Shown: positions 16,245 to 25,939, numbered from the stretch's first letter. The stretch is 64,000 bases of DNA from Euhalothece natronophila Z-M001 (GCF_007904085.1 NZ_CP042326.1:1302001-1366000), one strand, 5' to 3'. Program-made: numbers and translations. Notes: a model not told the origin generated them from the letters alone.

Positions 16245-18778
16245 GGAATGAGCCAACGGGCGGGAGAAATTCTTTGCCAAGTGTCTTGGGGCGAATTCCG
16301 TTCAAATACCTCTAGGTGGGGATCAGCCCGTCGGGTTTGACGAATATGTTGTAAAAGATTATGGCGAGAGTAGTGGTGTCCCGCCCGAATATAGCCATAC
16401 TGTTCTGAGTTGAGATTGGCAAGATAGGGATCACTTTCGGGAGGAACCGCAGAACGTAGTTTTTCATAGAGTTGTTCTCGTTCATGTCCAATTAGAAATC
16501 TCGTTTCTCTTGCTTGCACTTTGCGGTGAGTTTCAGGGGCAAGATATTCAATGTAAGGAAAGGTATCTGTATTGAGAGGATAGTCTTCAAATAGTCCGCT
16601 AGCAGTAATATTGCCAACATAGAGTCGCAGTAAAAGGGCTTGTAAACTCTCTGTTGTCCAATCTTCGGTCATTTCTTGACCCCGTTCGCTGATAATATTC
16701 GGGTCTAAGGTTTGCTCTTGTTTGTGTCCCACGAGTGCCACAATAGAACGACTAGAACCGAGATCGCCGCGCCAGAGAACTACTTGGGGGAAAACTTCAC
16801 TCATCGTCCGAGCAATAATTCCAAATTCTCGTTCTGAAACTTGATAGAGGGGAATCCATTGTACATAAACGCCATCAGGTTTTAACCGTTCCCTCGCGAT
16901 TTGATAATTTTCTAGAGTGTAAAGGTTTCCTGTTCCTTGTTTCCAGGGGGTAAATAAGTCGCTGATAATTAGGTTATAGGTTTGAGGGCTGCGACTGAGA
17001 CAATTTCGTCCATCTTCAGCATGAATAGTAACTCGTTCATCAGTAAATAAGCCATTTGTCCATTCTCCAAAGTGCGCTTCCGCGAGGGAAACCACTTCGG
17101 GTAAAATTTCACACACAGTTACGTGCTTCACAGGAAAAGGCATGGCTGCCCCTGCACTAATCCCTGTTCCCATTCCCAAATAAAAGAGATCATCTGGTTG
17201 AGAATGATTCATTAAGGGAATAACGCTTTGATTTCTTTCTAAATGTAAGTTTTGGGAACTACCAAGGGTATAATAAGTATTAACTCGGATGGCACGTCCC
17301 CCTCTGGCAGTATCGACAACGGCAACATTAGCATGAGAGCCTTCTTTCATCGCCACGAGTTGATCATTTTGCCCTGCCCCAAAGGTAACGGCTTGTAAGG
17401 GGTGTAATTCCATTCCACTGATTATGATGGTAAGGGCAATAGAAGATACCGCGATCGCGCTCCGAAGCCAACTTACACGAGATAATGCAATTCCCCCTAA
17501 CATTAAAGGATAAATTGCGGCTAAAACCAGTAAGGTGCGCCAACTTCCCACAAGGGGTAATAGCAGAAAACCTGCTCCGACAGAGCCTAAAATTCCCCCA
17601 ACTGTATCCGCTGCCATTAAGCGACCAATAATCTCACTGGGCTGGCGGGGATCAGCCTCTAAAATTCGTATTAGATAAGGAAGCACTGTTCCTAAAATCA
17701 TTCCTGGGAGAAACATTACCACAAAGGCAACCCCAGCGATGTTGAACAGATAATCCCACCAGCCTAAGCCTCTGCCAATATAAGACAAACCATCAGTTAC
17801 CTCATAGAATACCCAAGGAGAGATGGCCGTTGCTAATCCTGCTAAGAATAATAATAGTCCTAAAATAAGAAGTGGGGGAAATTGACGAAAGCGAGCTAAT
17901 CCATGCGCGATCGCGCTTCCCGTGGCTAAAGCCAGCAAGAAAGTTGCTAAAACAACCGAATAAGTATAAGCTGAATTATGTAAAACTTGTGAAAATAATC
18001 TTGTCCAAATCACCTCAATCCCCAAAGAAGCAAATCCAGAACTAAAAGCAATCCCCGAAATCACCACGGGAGAAATATGCGTCAATTTCCGAGGTAAAGT
18101 TTGGTTTGTTGTGGAGAAAGTTTCTAGCTTAGAACGCTCTTTATCATTAGTAGCAGGGTAGCCTGATAGAAATAGGGCAACGCTTCCGACTACAATATCT
18201 AAACTCACTGCCAATAAATAAGCATTCTGAAACCCCAAAGTTAGAGGAAACACAAAAGCAGAAGCTAACGTTCCTGTAGCCGAACCTAACGTATTGACAG
18301 CATAAAATTGAGTAGCTTGTGTTGCCAAATCTTTCCGTTGACGAACTAAATGCTGCACCATCAATGGTAAAGTTCCTCCCATAAGAAAAGAGGGAGGTAA
18401 CAATAGAGTTACAGCAATAAGAGCCTTGATGCTTGTATCTAAAACGGGAGAATCCCCAACAAGGCTATAAAATATTGGATAAAGCTGATGGTAAGTATCA
18501 ACTAAAATAAAATGGCTAAGAGCAGTAATCCCAATGCCAATTTCTAGAAAGCCAAACCACCGTAAGCTAGAGGAAAAATAAGGCGCGCGTTTTCCCCAAA
18601 ACCACCCCCCAGAGGCTAACCCCGTAAAAAACACAGCAATAGTTAAAGCAGCTGCTTGAGCCGTACTACCAAATAAAAGCCCCAACTCTCGCATCCACAG
18701 CACTTGATAAACCAGCGCCGCAAAACCTGAGACAAAAAAAAGAATAACTAAAAGACTAACTTCCCAACGTTTCATCAC
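16241..18778 (-). CDS. Fused membrane transporter-like / spermidine synthase-like protein
   Basis: 845 residues. The first ~450 are hydrophobic with a dozen or so transmembrane segments resembling an MFS-like fold (FVSGFAALVYQVLWMRELGL, LPPSFLMGGTLPLMVQHLVR). Residues about 465-700 form a SAM-type Rossmann domain of the spermidine synthase family (LFYLGMGTGISAGAA, VTVCEILPEVVSLAEAHFGE, HAEDGRNCLS, YNLIISDLFTPWKQGTGNLY). A short C-terminal region follows. Such fusions are common in bacteria but their substrate is unknown; true spermidine synthesis is not shown. Confidence 0.87.
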   Translation of the reverse strand: MMKRWEVSLLVILFFVSGFAALVYQVLWMRELGLLFGSTAQAAALTIAVFFTGLASGGWFWGKRAPYFSSSLRWFGFLEIGIGITALSHFILVDTYHQLYPIFYSLVGDSPVLDTSIKALIAVTLLLPPSFLMGGTLPLMVQHLVRQRKDLATQATQFYAVNTLGSATGTLASAFVFPLTLGFQNAYLLAVSLDIVVGSVALFLSGYPATNDKERSKLETFSTTNQTLPRKLTHISPVVISGIAFSSGFASLGIEVIWTRLFSQVLHNSAYTYSVVLATFLLALATGSAIAHGLARFRQFPPLLILGLLLFLAGLATAISPWVFYEVTDGLSYIGRGLGWWDYLFNIAGVAFVVMFLPGMILGTVLPYLIRILEADPRQPSEIIGRLMAADTVGGILGSVGAGFLLLPLVGSWRTLLVLAAIYPLMLGGIALSRVSWLRSAIAVSSIALTIIISGMELHPLQAVTFGAGQNDQLVAMKEGSHANVAVVDTARGGRAIRVNTYYTLGSSQNLHLERNQSVIPLMNHSQPDDLFYLGMGTGISAGAAMPFPVKHVTVCEILPEVVSLAEAHFGEWTNGLFTDERVTIHAEDGRNCLSRSPQTYNLIISDLFTPWKQGTGNLYTLENYQIARERLKPDGVYVQWIPLYQVSEREFGIIARTMSEVFPQVVLWRGDLGSSRSIVALVGHKQEQTLDPNIISERGQEMTEDWTTESLQALLLRLYVGNITASGLFEDYPLNTDTFPYIEYLAPETHRKVQARETRFLIGHEREQLYEKLRSAVPPESDPYLANLNSEQYGYIRAGHHYSRHNLLQHIRQTRRADPHLEVFERNSPQDTWQRISPARWLIP

Positions 18779-18991
18779 TTATAAATTACAGCCACCTCAT
18801 GAATTTTAACCCTTGTTAAAAGCGTAGGTTACAGGCAATTCTTCATGATATAATATTCTTAATAAAAAGTTCTCCAATTCTCCTTAATTAGGGGAAAAGA
18901 GGGCTAAATTAAATTCTTTCTTGACGGCTTCCTATTGAGGTAAAAATACCCTTTTTCCTAGCAAGGGGAGTGTCACCGATCCTGATAACTG

Positions 18992-20479
18992 ATGTTTTTA
19001 AAAAACCTATTAAGCAAAGCGGAAAAAAATCAGCAATGGCAACCCATCATCAAAGCCTTTGAACAAGTGGTGGGAAAAGATGGAGTAGTTCAACGTAAAG
19101 ATGAACTGCTCACTTATGAGTGTGATGGGTTAGCAAGTTACCGTCAACGTCCAGCAGTGGTAGTGCTTCCCCGTACCACCGAACAAGTTGCCGGGGCAGT
19201 GAAAGTTTGTAATCAGTATGATCTCCCTTGGGTAGCAAGAGGAGCTGGAACAGGGCTGTCTGGAGGTGCATTACCCATTGAAAATGGGGTTTTGATTGTT
19301 ACTGCACGGATGAATCAAATTTTAGAAACTGATCTTCCTAACCAGCGTGTAGTGGTACAGCCTGGAGTAATTAATAATTGGGTGACACAGGCGGTAAGTG
19401 GAAAAGGCTTTTATTATGCCCCAGATCCTTCTAGTCAGATTATTTGTTCTATTGGGGGCAATGTTGCTGAAAATTCAGGTGGCGTTCACTGTCTCAAATA
19501 TGGAGTAACGACAAATCATGTATTGGGACTCAAAATTGTCACCGCAGAGGGGTCAATATTAGATATTGGGGGAACCCTCCCAGAAATGCCTGGCTATGAC
19601 CTCACGGGCTTATTTGTCGGGTCTGAGGGAACATTGGGCATTGCTACCGAGATTACTTTGCGAATATTAAAAGCCCCTGAGTCTGTAGCCGTTTTACTTG
19701 CCGATTTTGAAACCATCGAAGAGGCGGGAAATGCTGTTGCAGCCATTATTGGGGATGGCATTATCCCGGCGGGAATGGAAATGATGGACAACCTGACCAC
19801 TAATGCTGTAGAGGATGTAGTAGGGGCGGGATGTTATCCGCGCGATGCTGGGGCAATTTTATTAGTAGAATTAGATGGATTAGAAGTAGAAGTTACCCAT
19901 AATATTGAGCGTACTGCAGAAATTTGTCGGAAAAATGGAGCGAGAGACACTACTATTGCTAAGGATGCTGAAAAACGAGCTAAATTATGGAAAGGACGAA
20001 AAGCTGCTTTTGCCGCCGCGGGACATTTAAGCCCTGATTATTTTGTGCAAGATGGAGTTATACCGCGTACCCAGTTGGCAACGGTGTTACGAGATATAGA
20101 AGCGTTAAGTAAGGAGTATGGCTATCGCATTGCCAATGTCTTTCATGCTGGAGATGGTAATTTACATCCTCTGATTTTGTATGATGAGTCTGTTGAGGGA
20201 TCGTTAGAAGTGGTGGAAGAAATTGGGGGAGAAATTCTTAAGCGTTGTGTGGAAGCTGGAGGTAGTATCTCTGGGGAACATGGCATCGGTGCGGATAAAA
20301 ATTGCTATATGCCCCAAATGTTTAATCAGGTAGATATTGAAACCATGCAGTATGTTCGCAATGCGTTTAACCCGAAAGGGTTGGCAAACCCTACAAAGTT
20401 ATTTCCAACGCCTCGCACTTGTGGGGAAGCAGCGAATGCTAAAAAAACGACAGAATTGAAGGGGGCGCAGTTATATTGA
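18992..20479 (+). CDS. glcD: Glycolate dehydrogenase FAD-linked subunit
   Basis: 495-residue FAD-linked oxidase with a PCMH-type FAD-binding domain (RPAVVVLPRTTEQVAGAV; WVARGAGTGLSGGALPIENG) and a C-terminal domain with FHAGDGNLHPLIL and GGSISGEHGIGADK. It is closest in pattern to GlcD, which oxidises photorespiratory 2-phosphoglycolate-derived glycolate to glyoxylate. glcE/glcF are not adjacent, the usual situation in cyanobacteria. A D-lactate dehydrogenase role cannot be excluded from sequence, since the two activities share this family. Confidence 0.92.
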   Translation: MFLKNLLSKAEKNQQWQPIIKAFEQVVGKDGVVQRKDELLTYECDGLASYRQRPAVVVLPRTTEQVAGAVKVCNQYDLPWVARGAGTGLSGGALPIENGVLIVTARMNQILETDLPNQRVVVQPGVINNWVTQAVSGKGFYYAPDPSSQIICSIGGNVAENSGGVHCLKYGVTTNHVLGLKIVTAEGSILDIGGTLPEMPGYDLTGLFVGSEGTLGIATEITLRILKAPESVAVLLADFETIEEAGNAVAAIIGDGIIPAGMEMMDNLTTNAVEDVVGAGCYPRDAGAILLVELDGLEVEVTHNIERTAEICRKNGARDTTIAKDAEKRAKLWKGRKAAFAAAGHLSPDYFVQDGVIPRTQLATVLRDIEALSKEYGYRIANVFHAGDGNLHPLILYDESVEGSLEVVEEIGGEILKRCVEAGGSISGEHGIGADKNCYMPQMFNQVDIETMQYVRNAFNPKGLANPTKLFPTPRTCGEAANAKKTTELKGAQLY

Positions 20480-20541
20480 TAAGGCTATTTCTGGATGATT
20501 ATGGGTTATAACAAAGGAGATAGCTACGAAGAAAAGATTTT

Positions 20542-21705
20542 TCAAATTTTACCTGATTTGGAGTTTTTATTTTTTTTCTTAGGATAAGTAAAAGCCCGCG
20601 ATCGAATTGAATCTATTTCAGGAATATCAGTTGCTTTTTCCATGTTTTCTTTTTCTTGATCTAACTGCAAAATTGCATGACCAATTGCTTTTGCCATCAA
20701 CGGCGGAACGGCATTTCCAATCTGTCGCCACTGTTGAGTCACTGTTCCACAAAAAATATAGTTTGCAGGAAAGGATTGAATGGCAGCGGCTTCTCTTGCG
20801 GTAAGATATCGATCTTCTGTGGGATGATAGAAAGTTGTACGGCTGGTGTTAATTGTACCAGCACAAGCAGCGCGATCGAGCCGTCTTAATTTTGCTTCTC
20901 GAAAACGTCTTTCTAATAACTGTTCCCAATCAACATCAAACCACAATTCAGGAGGTAAATAAGTTTTTTGATCTCTTTCATATCGAATACTTCCCCCTTC
21001 TGGAATATAACTTAAACGTTTTTTCTCCAGAGGATTAGCAATTTGAGCTTTTTCTAGATCATGATTAAACATTTGATTATCATCTGTTTTTAAATGCTCA
21101 AACGCCCAAGCTACTGTTGTGGGTAAAGAAGAACCTTTTTCCTCTTCTTCAGGATCAGTAAATACAATTTCAGGATACAAGTTTTGAACTTGAAAGCGAT
21201 TAGCTAATAAAATGCTTCGTCTTCTTTTTTCAGGAACACCATAATGATGTGCTGATAAAACTCTGATATCAACCCGATAGCCAAGTTTTCTAAAACTATC
21301 AAGAATTACCTTGAGAGTAGATTCATTTCTTCTTGATAAAAGTCCTGTTACATTTTCCATAATGACATAATCAGGGGAAAGACCTTCGATAATACGTAAG
21401 AAGTCCCCAAAAAGAAAATTCCGTTGATCTTGATGATTATTTTGACCAATTGTAGAAAATCCTTGACAGGGTGGTCCTCCACAAATTAAATCAATTTTTT
21501 CATAACCCACTGCTTCCTGAATTGTCTCTAGAGAAATTCCTCTTAAATCGCCAATAATAGTTTCTGCTTTTTCATGGTTTAATTGAAAAGTTTTAATAGC
21601 TGTTGCGTCGTAATCAACTCCCAGTAAACATTGAAATCCTGCCATCTCTAGTCCACAGGACATTCCACCAGCTCCTGAAAATAAATCAATAAATTTCTTT
21701 TTCAT
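20542..21705 (-). CDS. C5-cytosine DNA methyltransferase
   Basis: 387-residue m5C methyltransferase. Motif I DLFSGAGGMSCGLEMAGF, motif IV with catalytic Cys in GGPPCQGFSTIG, motif VI ENVTGLL, motif VIII near RRRSILLANRF, and motifs IX-X (LTAREAAAIQSFPANY; QIGNAVPPLMAKAIG) occur in canonical order. The variable target-recognition region lies about 190-290. A Lys/Asn-rich tail ends the protein. No endonuclease gene is adjacent, so it looks solitary or has lost its partner. It is relatively AT-rich with no full HIP1 octamer inside, unlike many neighbours. Target site unknown; CGATCG (HIP1 core) is one candidate because some cyanobacterial solitary m5C enzymes act there. Confidence 0.95.
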   Translation of the reverse strand: MKKKFIDLFSGAGGMSCGLEMAGFQCLLGVDYDATAIKTFQLNHEKAETIIGDLRGISLETIQEAVGYEKIDLICGGPPCQGFSTIGQNNHQDQRNFLFGDFLRIIEGLSPDYVIMENVTGLLSRRNESTLKVILDSFRKLGYRVDIRVLSAHHYGVPEKRRRSILLANRFQVQNLYPEIVFTDPEEEEKGSSLPTTVAWAFEHLKTDDNQMFNHDLEKAQIANPLEKKRLSYIPEGGSIRYERDQKTYLPPELWFDVDWEQLLERRFREAKLRRLDRAACAGTINTSRTTFYHPTEDRYLTAREAAAIQSFPANYIFCGTVTQQWRQIGNAVPPLMAKAIGHAILQLDQEKENMEKATDIPEIDSIRSRAFTYPKKKNKNSKSGKI

Positions 21706-21726
21706 AGTTGTATTATTATGCTATCT

Positions 21727-21930
21727 TTAGTATTTATATTTGTTTTGTCGTTCTTTAGCTCTAATTTTAGGTTTTGTTTTAGCAATTTTAGCTACTTTTT
21801 GCCATTCTGCCTCATCTAAAAGGACATCTAAAACATCTGAAATATTACATTTCTGTTCAAAAGCAATCCGTCGCAATATGTCATGATGTTTAGGTTGGAT
21901 ATAAACAGGTTTTCTGTGTGTTTGAGCCAT
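21727..21930 (-). CDS. Small ribbon-helix-helix-like protein upstream of the methyltransferase
   Basis: 67 residues: a short strand-like start (HRKPVYIQPKHHDILRRIAF) followed by NISDVLDVLLDEAEWQKVAK and a Lys/Arg-rich tail. The YIQPKHHDILRRIAFEQ...ISDVLDVLL pattern resembles CopG/Arc ribbon-helix-helix proteins. It ends 21 bases before the methyltransferase start on the same strand, so the two probably form an operon. A regulator of the methyltransferase or an antitoxin-like remnant are both possible. Confidence 0.65.
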   Translation of the reverse strand: MAQTHRKPVYIQPKHHDILRRIAFEQKCNISDVLDVLLDEAEWQKVAKIAKTKPKIRAKERQNKYKY

Positions 21931-22140
21931 CTTAATTTATTGAGCTATCTTTTTTCTAATTATAGCAATAATTAGCTAATTAGCTATTTAGAATACAGGA
22001 TATAGGGAATCTTCGAGAACTATTAATGAGTTCAATAGGGTAGTGACATGAGGAAAAAAAACGGACGATCGCGCTTCTGTACCGTTTCGATATAAGATAA
22101 AATTGCCAAAAATTGACCCATCATTTTATATTACTGGTTT

Positions 22141-22539
22141 ATGGAACCTCCTGTAGAACGGATTCGCTTGTCTAAAATGGGGCGCGATCAACTGATTAAA
22201 CTTAAACGCTATACAAAAATTGAGCAATGGAATATTCTCTGTCGTTGGGGGTTTTGTCGTTCTCTAGCTGAACCAACTAAGCCGTCTCCTGTTCCCATTC
22301 CAGCAGATAGTAACTTAGAACTAACTTGGCGCGTCTTTGGGGGAGAAATGTCAGATTTGTTAGTAATTGCCCTCAAACAGCGCTGTTATCAGGATGGGTT
22401 AGGCACTGATTCAGAAACCCTTGCCCAGCAGTTTCGATTACATCTTCATCGCGGTATTAGCTATTTAGCAGGGGATATTAATATAAAAAGCATTGAAGAT
22501 TTGGTGAAAACAGTTGAGAGGAAAGAGTCAGCATCGTGA
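22141..22539 (+). CDS. dndE: DndE-like DNA sulfur modification protein (solitary)
   Basis: 132 residues beginning MEPPVERIRLSKMGRDQLIK and containing IEQWNILCRWGFCRSLAEP, ADSNLELTWRVFGGEMSDLL and LAQQFRLHLHRGISYLAG. This is the characteristic pattern of DndE, the small partner of the DndBCD phosphorothioation complex (family knowledge). dndB, dndC, dndD and the dndFGH restriction genes are not in the flanking 20 kb on either side. Its stop overlaps the GTG start of the downstream esterase (GTGA). It lies 200 bases from the divergent RHH-methyltransferase unit. Whether it acts with remote dnd genes cannot be seen here. Confidence 0.88.
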   Translation: MEPPVERIRLSKMGRDQLIKLKRYTKIEQWNILCRWGFCRSLAEPTKPSPVPIPADSNLELTWRVFGGEMSDLLVIALKQRCYQDGLGTDSETLAQQFRLHLHRGISYLAGDINIKSIEDLVKTVERKESAS

Positions 22540-23723
22540 TCCTTTTACAAGTTCTAAGTTTAATCGTTGCTGTTTTGGGAATTTTTCTTGCACTTTGGAT
22601 AGTTCTTCCAGCGCCTACAATGTTTTTCTTACCTTTTGGGGTGGTGGCAGCCGAAGTGAGTCCATGGTTAGTCGTTTTCAACCTGATCGCGCTTTTGTTA
22701 ACAACCTTTTTTCTTCCCTTGAATTGGTTACAGTATAGTTTAATCAGTGGTAGCGCGATCGCGCTGATAGTTAGTACCCTCCCCCTCCTTCAATTTCCAA
22801 GAAGTCATACTCACTTTACTCAGGAAATGGAAACTCAATTAGGGAGTGATTATCTCAAGGAAGTTCCCGAGGCAATTCAAGGCAAAATGCGCCCTCAACC
22901 CCTTGTAGTGACAGACATAGTAAGAGGAATTTCTCTGCCAGAGATTCGCATCCAAAGAGACATTCCCTTTGCCCATCCTGAAGGAGTAGAACTTAAACTT
23001 AACACTTATCAGCCCTTAGAAACTGGAAAACATCCCACCCTTGTAATCATTTATGGAGGCGCGTGGCGACAAGGAAACCCCAGTAATAACGAAGCCTTTA
23101 GTCGCTACATGGCTAGTCAAAACTATACCGTCATTGCCATTGATTATCGCCATGCCCCACAACACAAATTTCCAGCACAGCTAGAAGATGTCCAAACTGC
23201 TCTCCAGTATATCCAAGATCATGCTGATGAATTAGAAGTAGATACAGAACGCATGGCAATTATGGGGCGATCTGCAGGCGGTCATCTTGCCATGCTTGCC
23301 GCTTATCAGCCTCATGGGATGAAATTTCGCGCAGTTGTTAACTATTATGGCCCGATCAACCTTAGTAATGGTTATTATGATCTCCCCTCTCCTGATCCCA
23401 TTAATATACAAGCCGTGCTTCGTAATTTCTTAGGGGGAACACCTGAAGAGTTACCAGAACGCTATCAAGAGGCTTCCCCATCTAGTTATTTAAGACCCAA
23501 TCTCCCCCCATCTTTACTGATATATGCAGGGCGCGATCACTTAGTACAAGCAAAGTTTGGGAAGAGACTGGATCAAAACTTGCAAGCTAAAGATAATCTG
23601 TCGGTTTATTTAGAAATCCCTTGGGCAGAACACGCCTTTGATGCACTGTTTTCTGGGATTAGTAATCAGCTAGCTTTATACCATACCGAACGCTTTCTGG
23701 CATGGGCTTTACGTAAGAATTAA
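22536..23723 (+). CDS. Membrane-anchored alpha/beta hydrolase (BD-FAE/esterase-lipase type)
   Basis: 395 residues from GTG 22536. Three hydrophobic segments occupy about 1-90. The alpha/beta hydrolase domain follows: oxyanion-region [16 protein letters not shown], nucleophile elbow MGRSAGGH, acid in YAGRDHLVQ and catalytic His in AEHAFDALF. It resembles BD-FAE/carboxylesterase proteins acting on acyl esters. It is translationally coupled with dndE, an unexpected partner; no known role in DNA sulfur chemistry. Overlaps convergent amiE by 4 bases. Confidence 0.87.
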   Translation: MILLQVLSLIVAVLGIFLALWIVLPAPTMFFLPFGVVAAEVSPWLVVFNLIALLLTTFFLPLNWLQYSLISGSAIALIVSTLPLLQFPRSHTHFTQEMETQLGSDYLKEVPEAIQGKMRPQPLVVTDIVRGISLPEIRIQRDIPFAHPEGVELKLNTYQPLETGKHPTLVIIYGGAWRQGNPSNNEAFSRYMASQNYTVIAIDYRHAPQHKFPAQLEDVQTALQYIQDHADELEVDTERMAIMGRSAGGHLAMLAAYQPHGMKFRAVVNYYGPINLSNGYYDLPSPDPINIQAVLRNFLGGTPEELPERYQEASPSSYLRPNLPPSLLIYAGRDHLVQAKFGKRLDQNLQAKDNLSVYLEIPWAEHAFDALFSGISNQLALYHTERFLAWALRKN

Positions 23724-24805
23724 CCTTTGACTTGCACCGAGTTCGTGGCTGACTCTGATTTTGTTGCAGGCTGAACCTTGGACTGATTAGGCAATCCTTC
23801 CATAGGACATTCTTCAGTTCCAACCGTGTCACGAGTGATGGCTTCTGCTTTTTCTTTAGCTTTTTCTGGGTCAAGAATCCATTCCCGATAGAAATCATAG
23901 GGACATTGTTGCATTCCATCTTCATCATCCCCAGAGTTAATCATACCTGTATAGCCGCGATGGAGGAGCTTAAAGAGATGATTTTGAGATTGGGCATTTT
24001 TGCGGAAATCACGGATAGCAAATTTAGAAAGAGTCGCATACTGCACCCCATTTTCTTCCTCGCCACATTCTCCAAGCGTCCGCCCATCAAAGCCGACAAT
24101 TGCAGAGTGACCAAAATAGCTGTAAACGCCATCAAACCCAGACGCATTGGCTACCGCCACATAAGTATTATTCATCCAAGCCATTGCTTTGGAAACCATA
24201 ATTTGCTGTTCTTTCGCAGGATACATATAACCCTGACAGCGAACAATTAATTCTGCCCCTTTCATGGCACAATCGCGCCAGATTTCAGGGTAATTCCCAT
24301 CATCACAAATAATCAAGCTAATTTTAAGTCCTTTAGGCCCTTCTGAAACATAGGTATGTTCTCCGGGATACCAGCCTTCAATGGGACACCAAGGCATAAT
24401 TTTGCGGTATTTTTGAACAATCTCCCCCTGATCATTCATTAAAATTAGGGTGTTGTAGGGAACTTTTTTCGGGTGGTCTTCGTGCTTTTCACCTGTAAGG
24501 GAAAAAACGCCCCAAGTGCGGTTACGAATACAGGCTTCGGCAAAAATTTCGGTTTCTGCACCCGGAATATCAGAAGCCGTTGCCATCATCTCATCAGGAT
24601 CATACATAATGCCATGAGTGGAATACTCGGGAAAAATTACTAAATCCATTCCAGGTAATCCCACTTTTAGCCCATCCATAACTGAGGCAATATTCTTACA
24701 GTTCTCAATTACCTCTTCTTTTGTATGCAAACGAGGCATCTTGTAGTTAACCACTGCTACCCCAACTGCATCTGCGCTGGATGAAATATCGCCATGATAT
24801 GCCAT
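23720..24805 (-). CDS. amiE: Aliphatic amidase
   Basis: 361-residue nitrilase-superfamily enzyme hydrolysing short aliphatic amides to acids and ammonia. The catalytic triad is Glu60 ([10 protein letters not shown]), Lys135 (QKYRKIMPW) and Cys167 ([11 protein letters not shown]). Strong landmarks of AmiE over formamidase are [20 protein letters not shown] and the C-terminal [18 protein letters not shown]. The C-terminal ~20 residues ([20 protein letters not shown]) extend past the usual 346 residues. Likely a nitrogen scavenging enzyme, fitting the nitrate and urease genes nearby. Confidence 0.95.
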   Translation of the reverse strand: MAYHGDISSSADAVGVAVVNYKMPRLHTKEEVIENCKNIASVMDGLKVGLPGMDLVIFPEYSTHGIMYDPDEMMATASDIPGAETEIFAEACIRNRTWGVFSLTGEKHEDHPKKVPYNTLILMNDQGEIVQKYRKIMPWCPIEGWYPGEHTYVSEGPKGLKISLIICDDGNYPEIWRDCAMKGAELIVRCQGYMYPAKEQQIMVSKAMAWMNNTYVAVANASGFDGVYSYFGHSAIVGFDGRTLGECGEEENGVQYATLSKFAIRDFRKNAQSQNHLFKLLHRGYTGMINSGDDEDGMQQCPYDFYREWILDPEKAKEKAEAITRDTVGTEECPMEGLPNQSKVQPATKSESATNSVQVKG

Positions 24806-24917
24806 ATATAGTTTTGCTTATCGTAATGTTAAGTTTTTTGAATCTTAGGGAAACAATACGGCAATGAGGCAGAAGCAGTCTGTATCTGACTTAACAAAAT
24901 TTTTTCTTTGCCTAGAG

Positions 24918-24949
24918 AAAGGGTTGAGAATTGTGCAACTTCCCAACCC
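24918..24949 (-). terminator. Hairpin downstream of petL
   Basis: Minus-strand 24949-24940 (GGGTTGGGAA) pairs with 24930-24921 (TTCTCAACCC), 10 bp with one G-U, loop 9 bases. A weak TTTCTC tract follows. Positioned 14 bases past the petL stop. Confidence 0.55.
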
Positions 24950-24962
24950 CGAGTTAATCGAC

Positions 24963-25058
24963 TTAGATAATTTTGGCTGCACGTAACCCAAAATAGAGTC
25001 CTAAACCTAGTACGGTATAACCAATTAAGATACCAAGATATGCAATTGCACCAGACAT
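24963..25058 (-). CDS. petL: Cytochrome b6f complex subunit PetL
   Basis: 31-residue single-span membrane protein: MSGAIAYLGILIGYTVLGLG followed by LYFGLRAAKII. The hydrophobic helix with a basic C-terminus ending FGLRxAKxI is typical of cyanobacterial PetL, a peripheral subunit of the thylakoid b6f complex. GGAG lies about 12 bases before the ATG, and a hairpin follows the stop. It stands alone. The short length limits certainty; another single-span photosynthetic subunit is the alternative. Confidence 0.78.
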   Translation of the reverse strand: MSGAIAYLGILIGYTVLGLGLYFGLRAAKII

Positions 25059-25240
25059 AATTTTAAGCTCCAATTTAATTATCTTTCCTAGATTAGCAAG
25101 TTTTGGGCAAGGATTCACTACCTGCTGTTAGTTGACACTCTCCCATTAAATCAAAGATTATAATGAGAAATTCTTGCTTCTAACTACTGAACTTGGTTCA
25201 GCAGACGACCAACCTTAAAGATAAAGGAAAATTATTTACT

Positions 25241-25939
25241 ATGAAAGTTTTAATAGTAGTTACTTCTCATGACAAGCTCGGTGATACAGGAAACCCTACA
25301 GGATTTTGGTTAGAAGAACTAGCTGCTCCTTACTATGTTTTTAAAGATGCTGGAGCAGAGGTTACCATTGCTTCTCCTCAAGGGGGACAAGTTCCTATAG
25401 ATCCCAAAAGTCAACAGCCAGAATTTCAAACAGAAGCAACCCATCGTTTTAATCAAGACTCACAAGCCAAAGCCGCGATCGCGAATACAGTTAAACTCTC
25501 AACGGTTTCTCCTAGCGATTATGACAGTTTATTTTATCCAGGGGGTCATGGTCCCTTATGGGATTTAGCTCAAGATTCAGACTCAATTCGTTTAATTGAA
25601 ACCATGTATCAAGCAGATAAACCTGTAGCAGCAGTTTGTCATGGTCCCTGTGTTTTTCGAGAGGCTAAAGTAGCGGATGGTTCTCCTCTGGTGCAGGGAA
25701 AACCTGTTACCAGTTTTTCCAATACAGAAGAAAGTGCTGTGGGCTTAACTGAGGTGGTTCCTTTCTTGGTAGAAGACGAATTCAAAGCCAAGGGTGGTCA
25801 TTACTCAAGAACAGATGATTGGCACCCTCATGTGGTCAGTGCTGACAACTTAATCACAGGTCAAAATCCAGCGTCATCAGAAGCTACAGCAAAGGCAGTT
25901 CTTGAACAACTAAGTGTGAATCCTTCCCAACTAAGCTAG
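25241..25939 (+). CDS. DJ-1/PfpI family glutamine amidotransferase-like protein
   Basis: About 232 residues from ATG 25241 (MKVLIVVTSHDKLGDTGNPT). It carries the nucleophile elbow in VAAVCHGPCVFREA and FYPGGHGPLWDLAQD, with a Glu in WLEELAAPYYVF, which fits the class I glutamine amidotransferase-like/Hsp31-type group. These act as methylglyoxalases/deglycases or stress chaperones. The earlier TTG (25193) would add residues without support, while AAAGG precedes the ATG. No operon neighbours. Confidence 0.88.
   Translation: MKVLIVVTSHDKLGDTGNPTGFWLEELAAPYYVFKDAGAEVTIASPQGGQVPIDPKSQQPEFQTEATHRFNQDSQAKAAIANTVKLSTVSPSDYDSLFYPGGHGPLWDLAQDSDSIRLIETMYQADKPVAAVCHGPCVFREAKVADGSPLVQGKPVTSFSNTEESAVGLTEVVPFLVEDEFKAKGGHYSRTDDWHPHVVSADNLITGQNPASSEATAKAVLEQLSVNPSQLS

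Noticed and set aside
24806-24962. NtcA site for amiE (GTATCTGACTTAAC)
   Set aside because: The second half-site is AAC rather than TAC, and no TAN3T is placed correctly.
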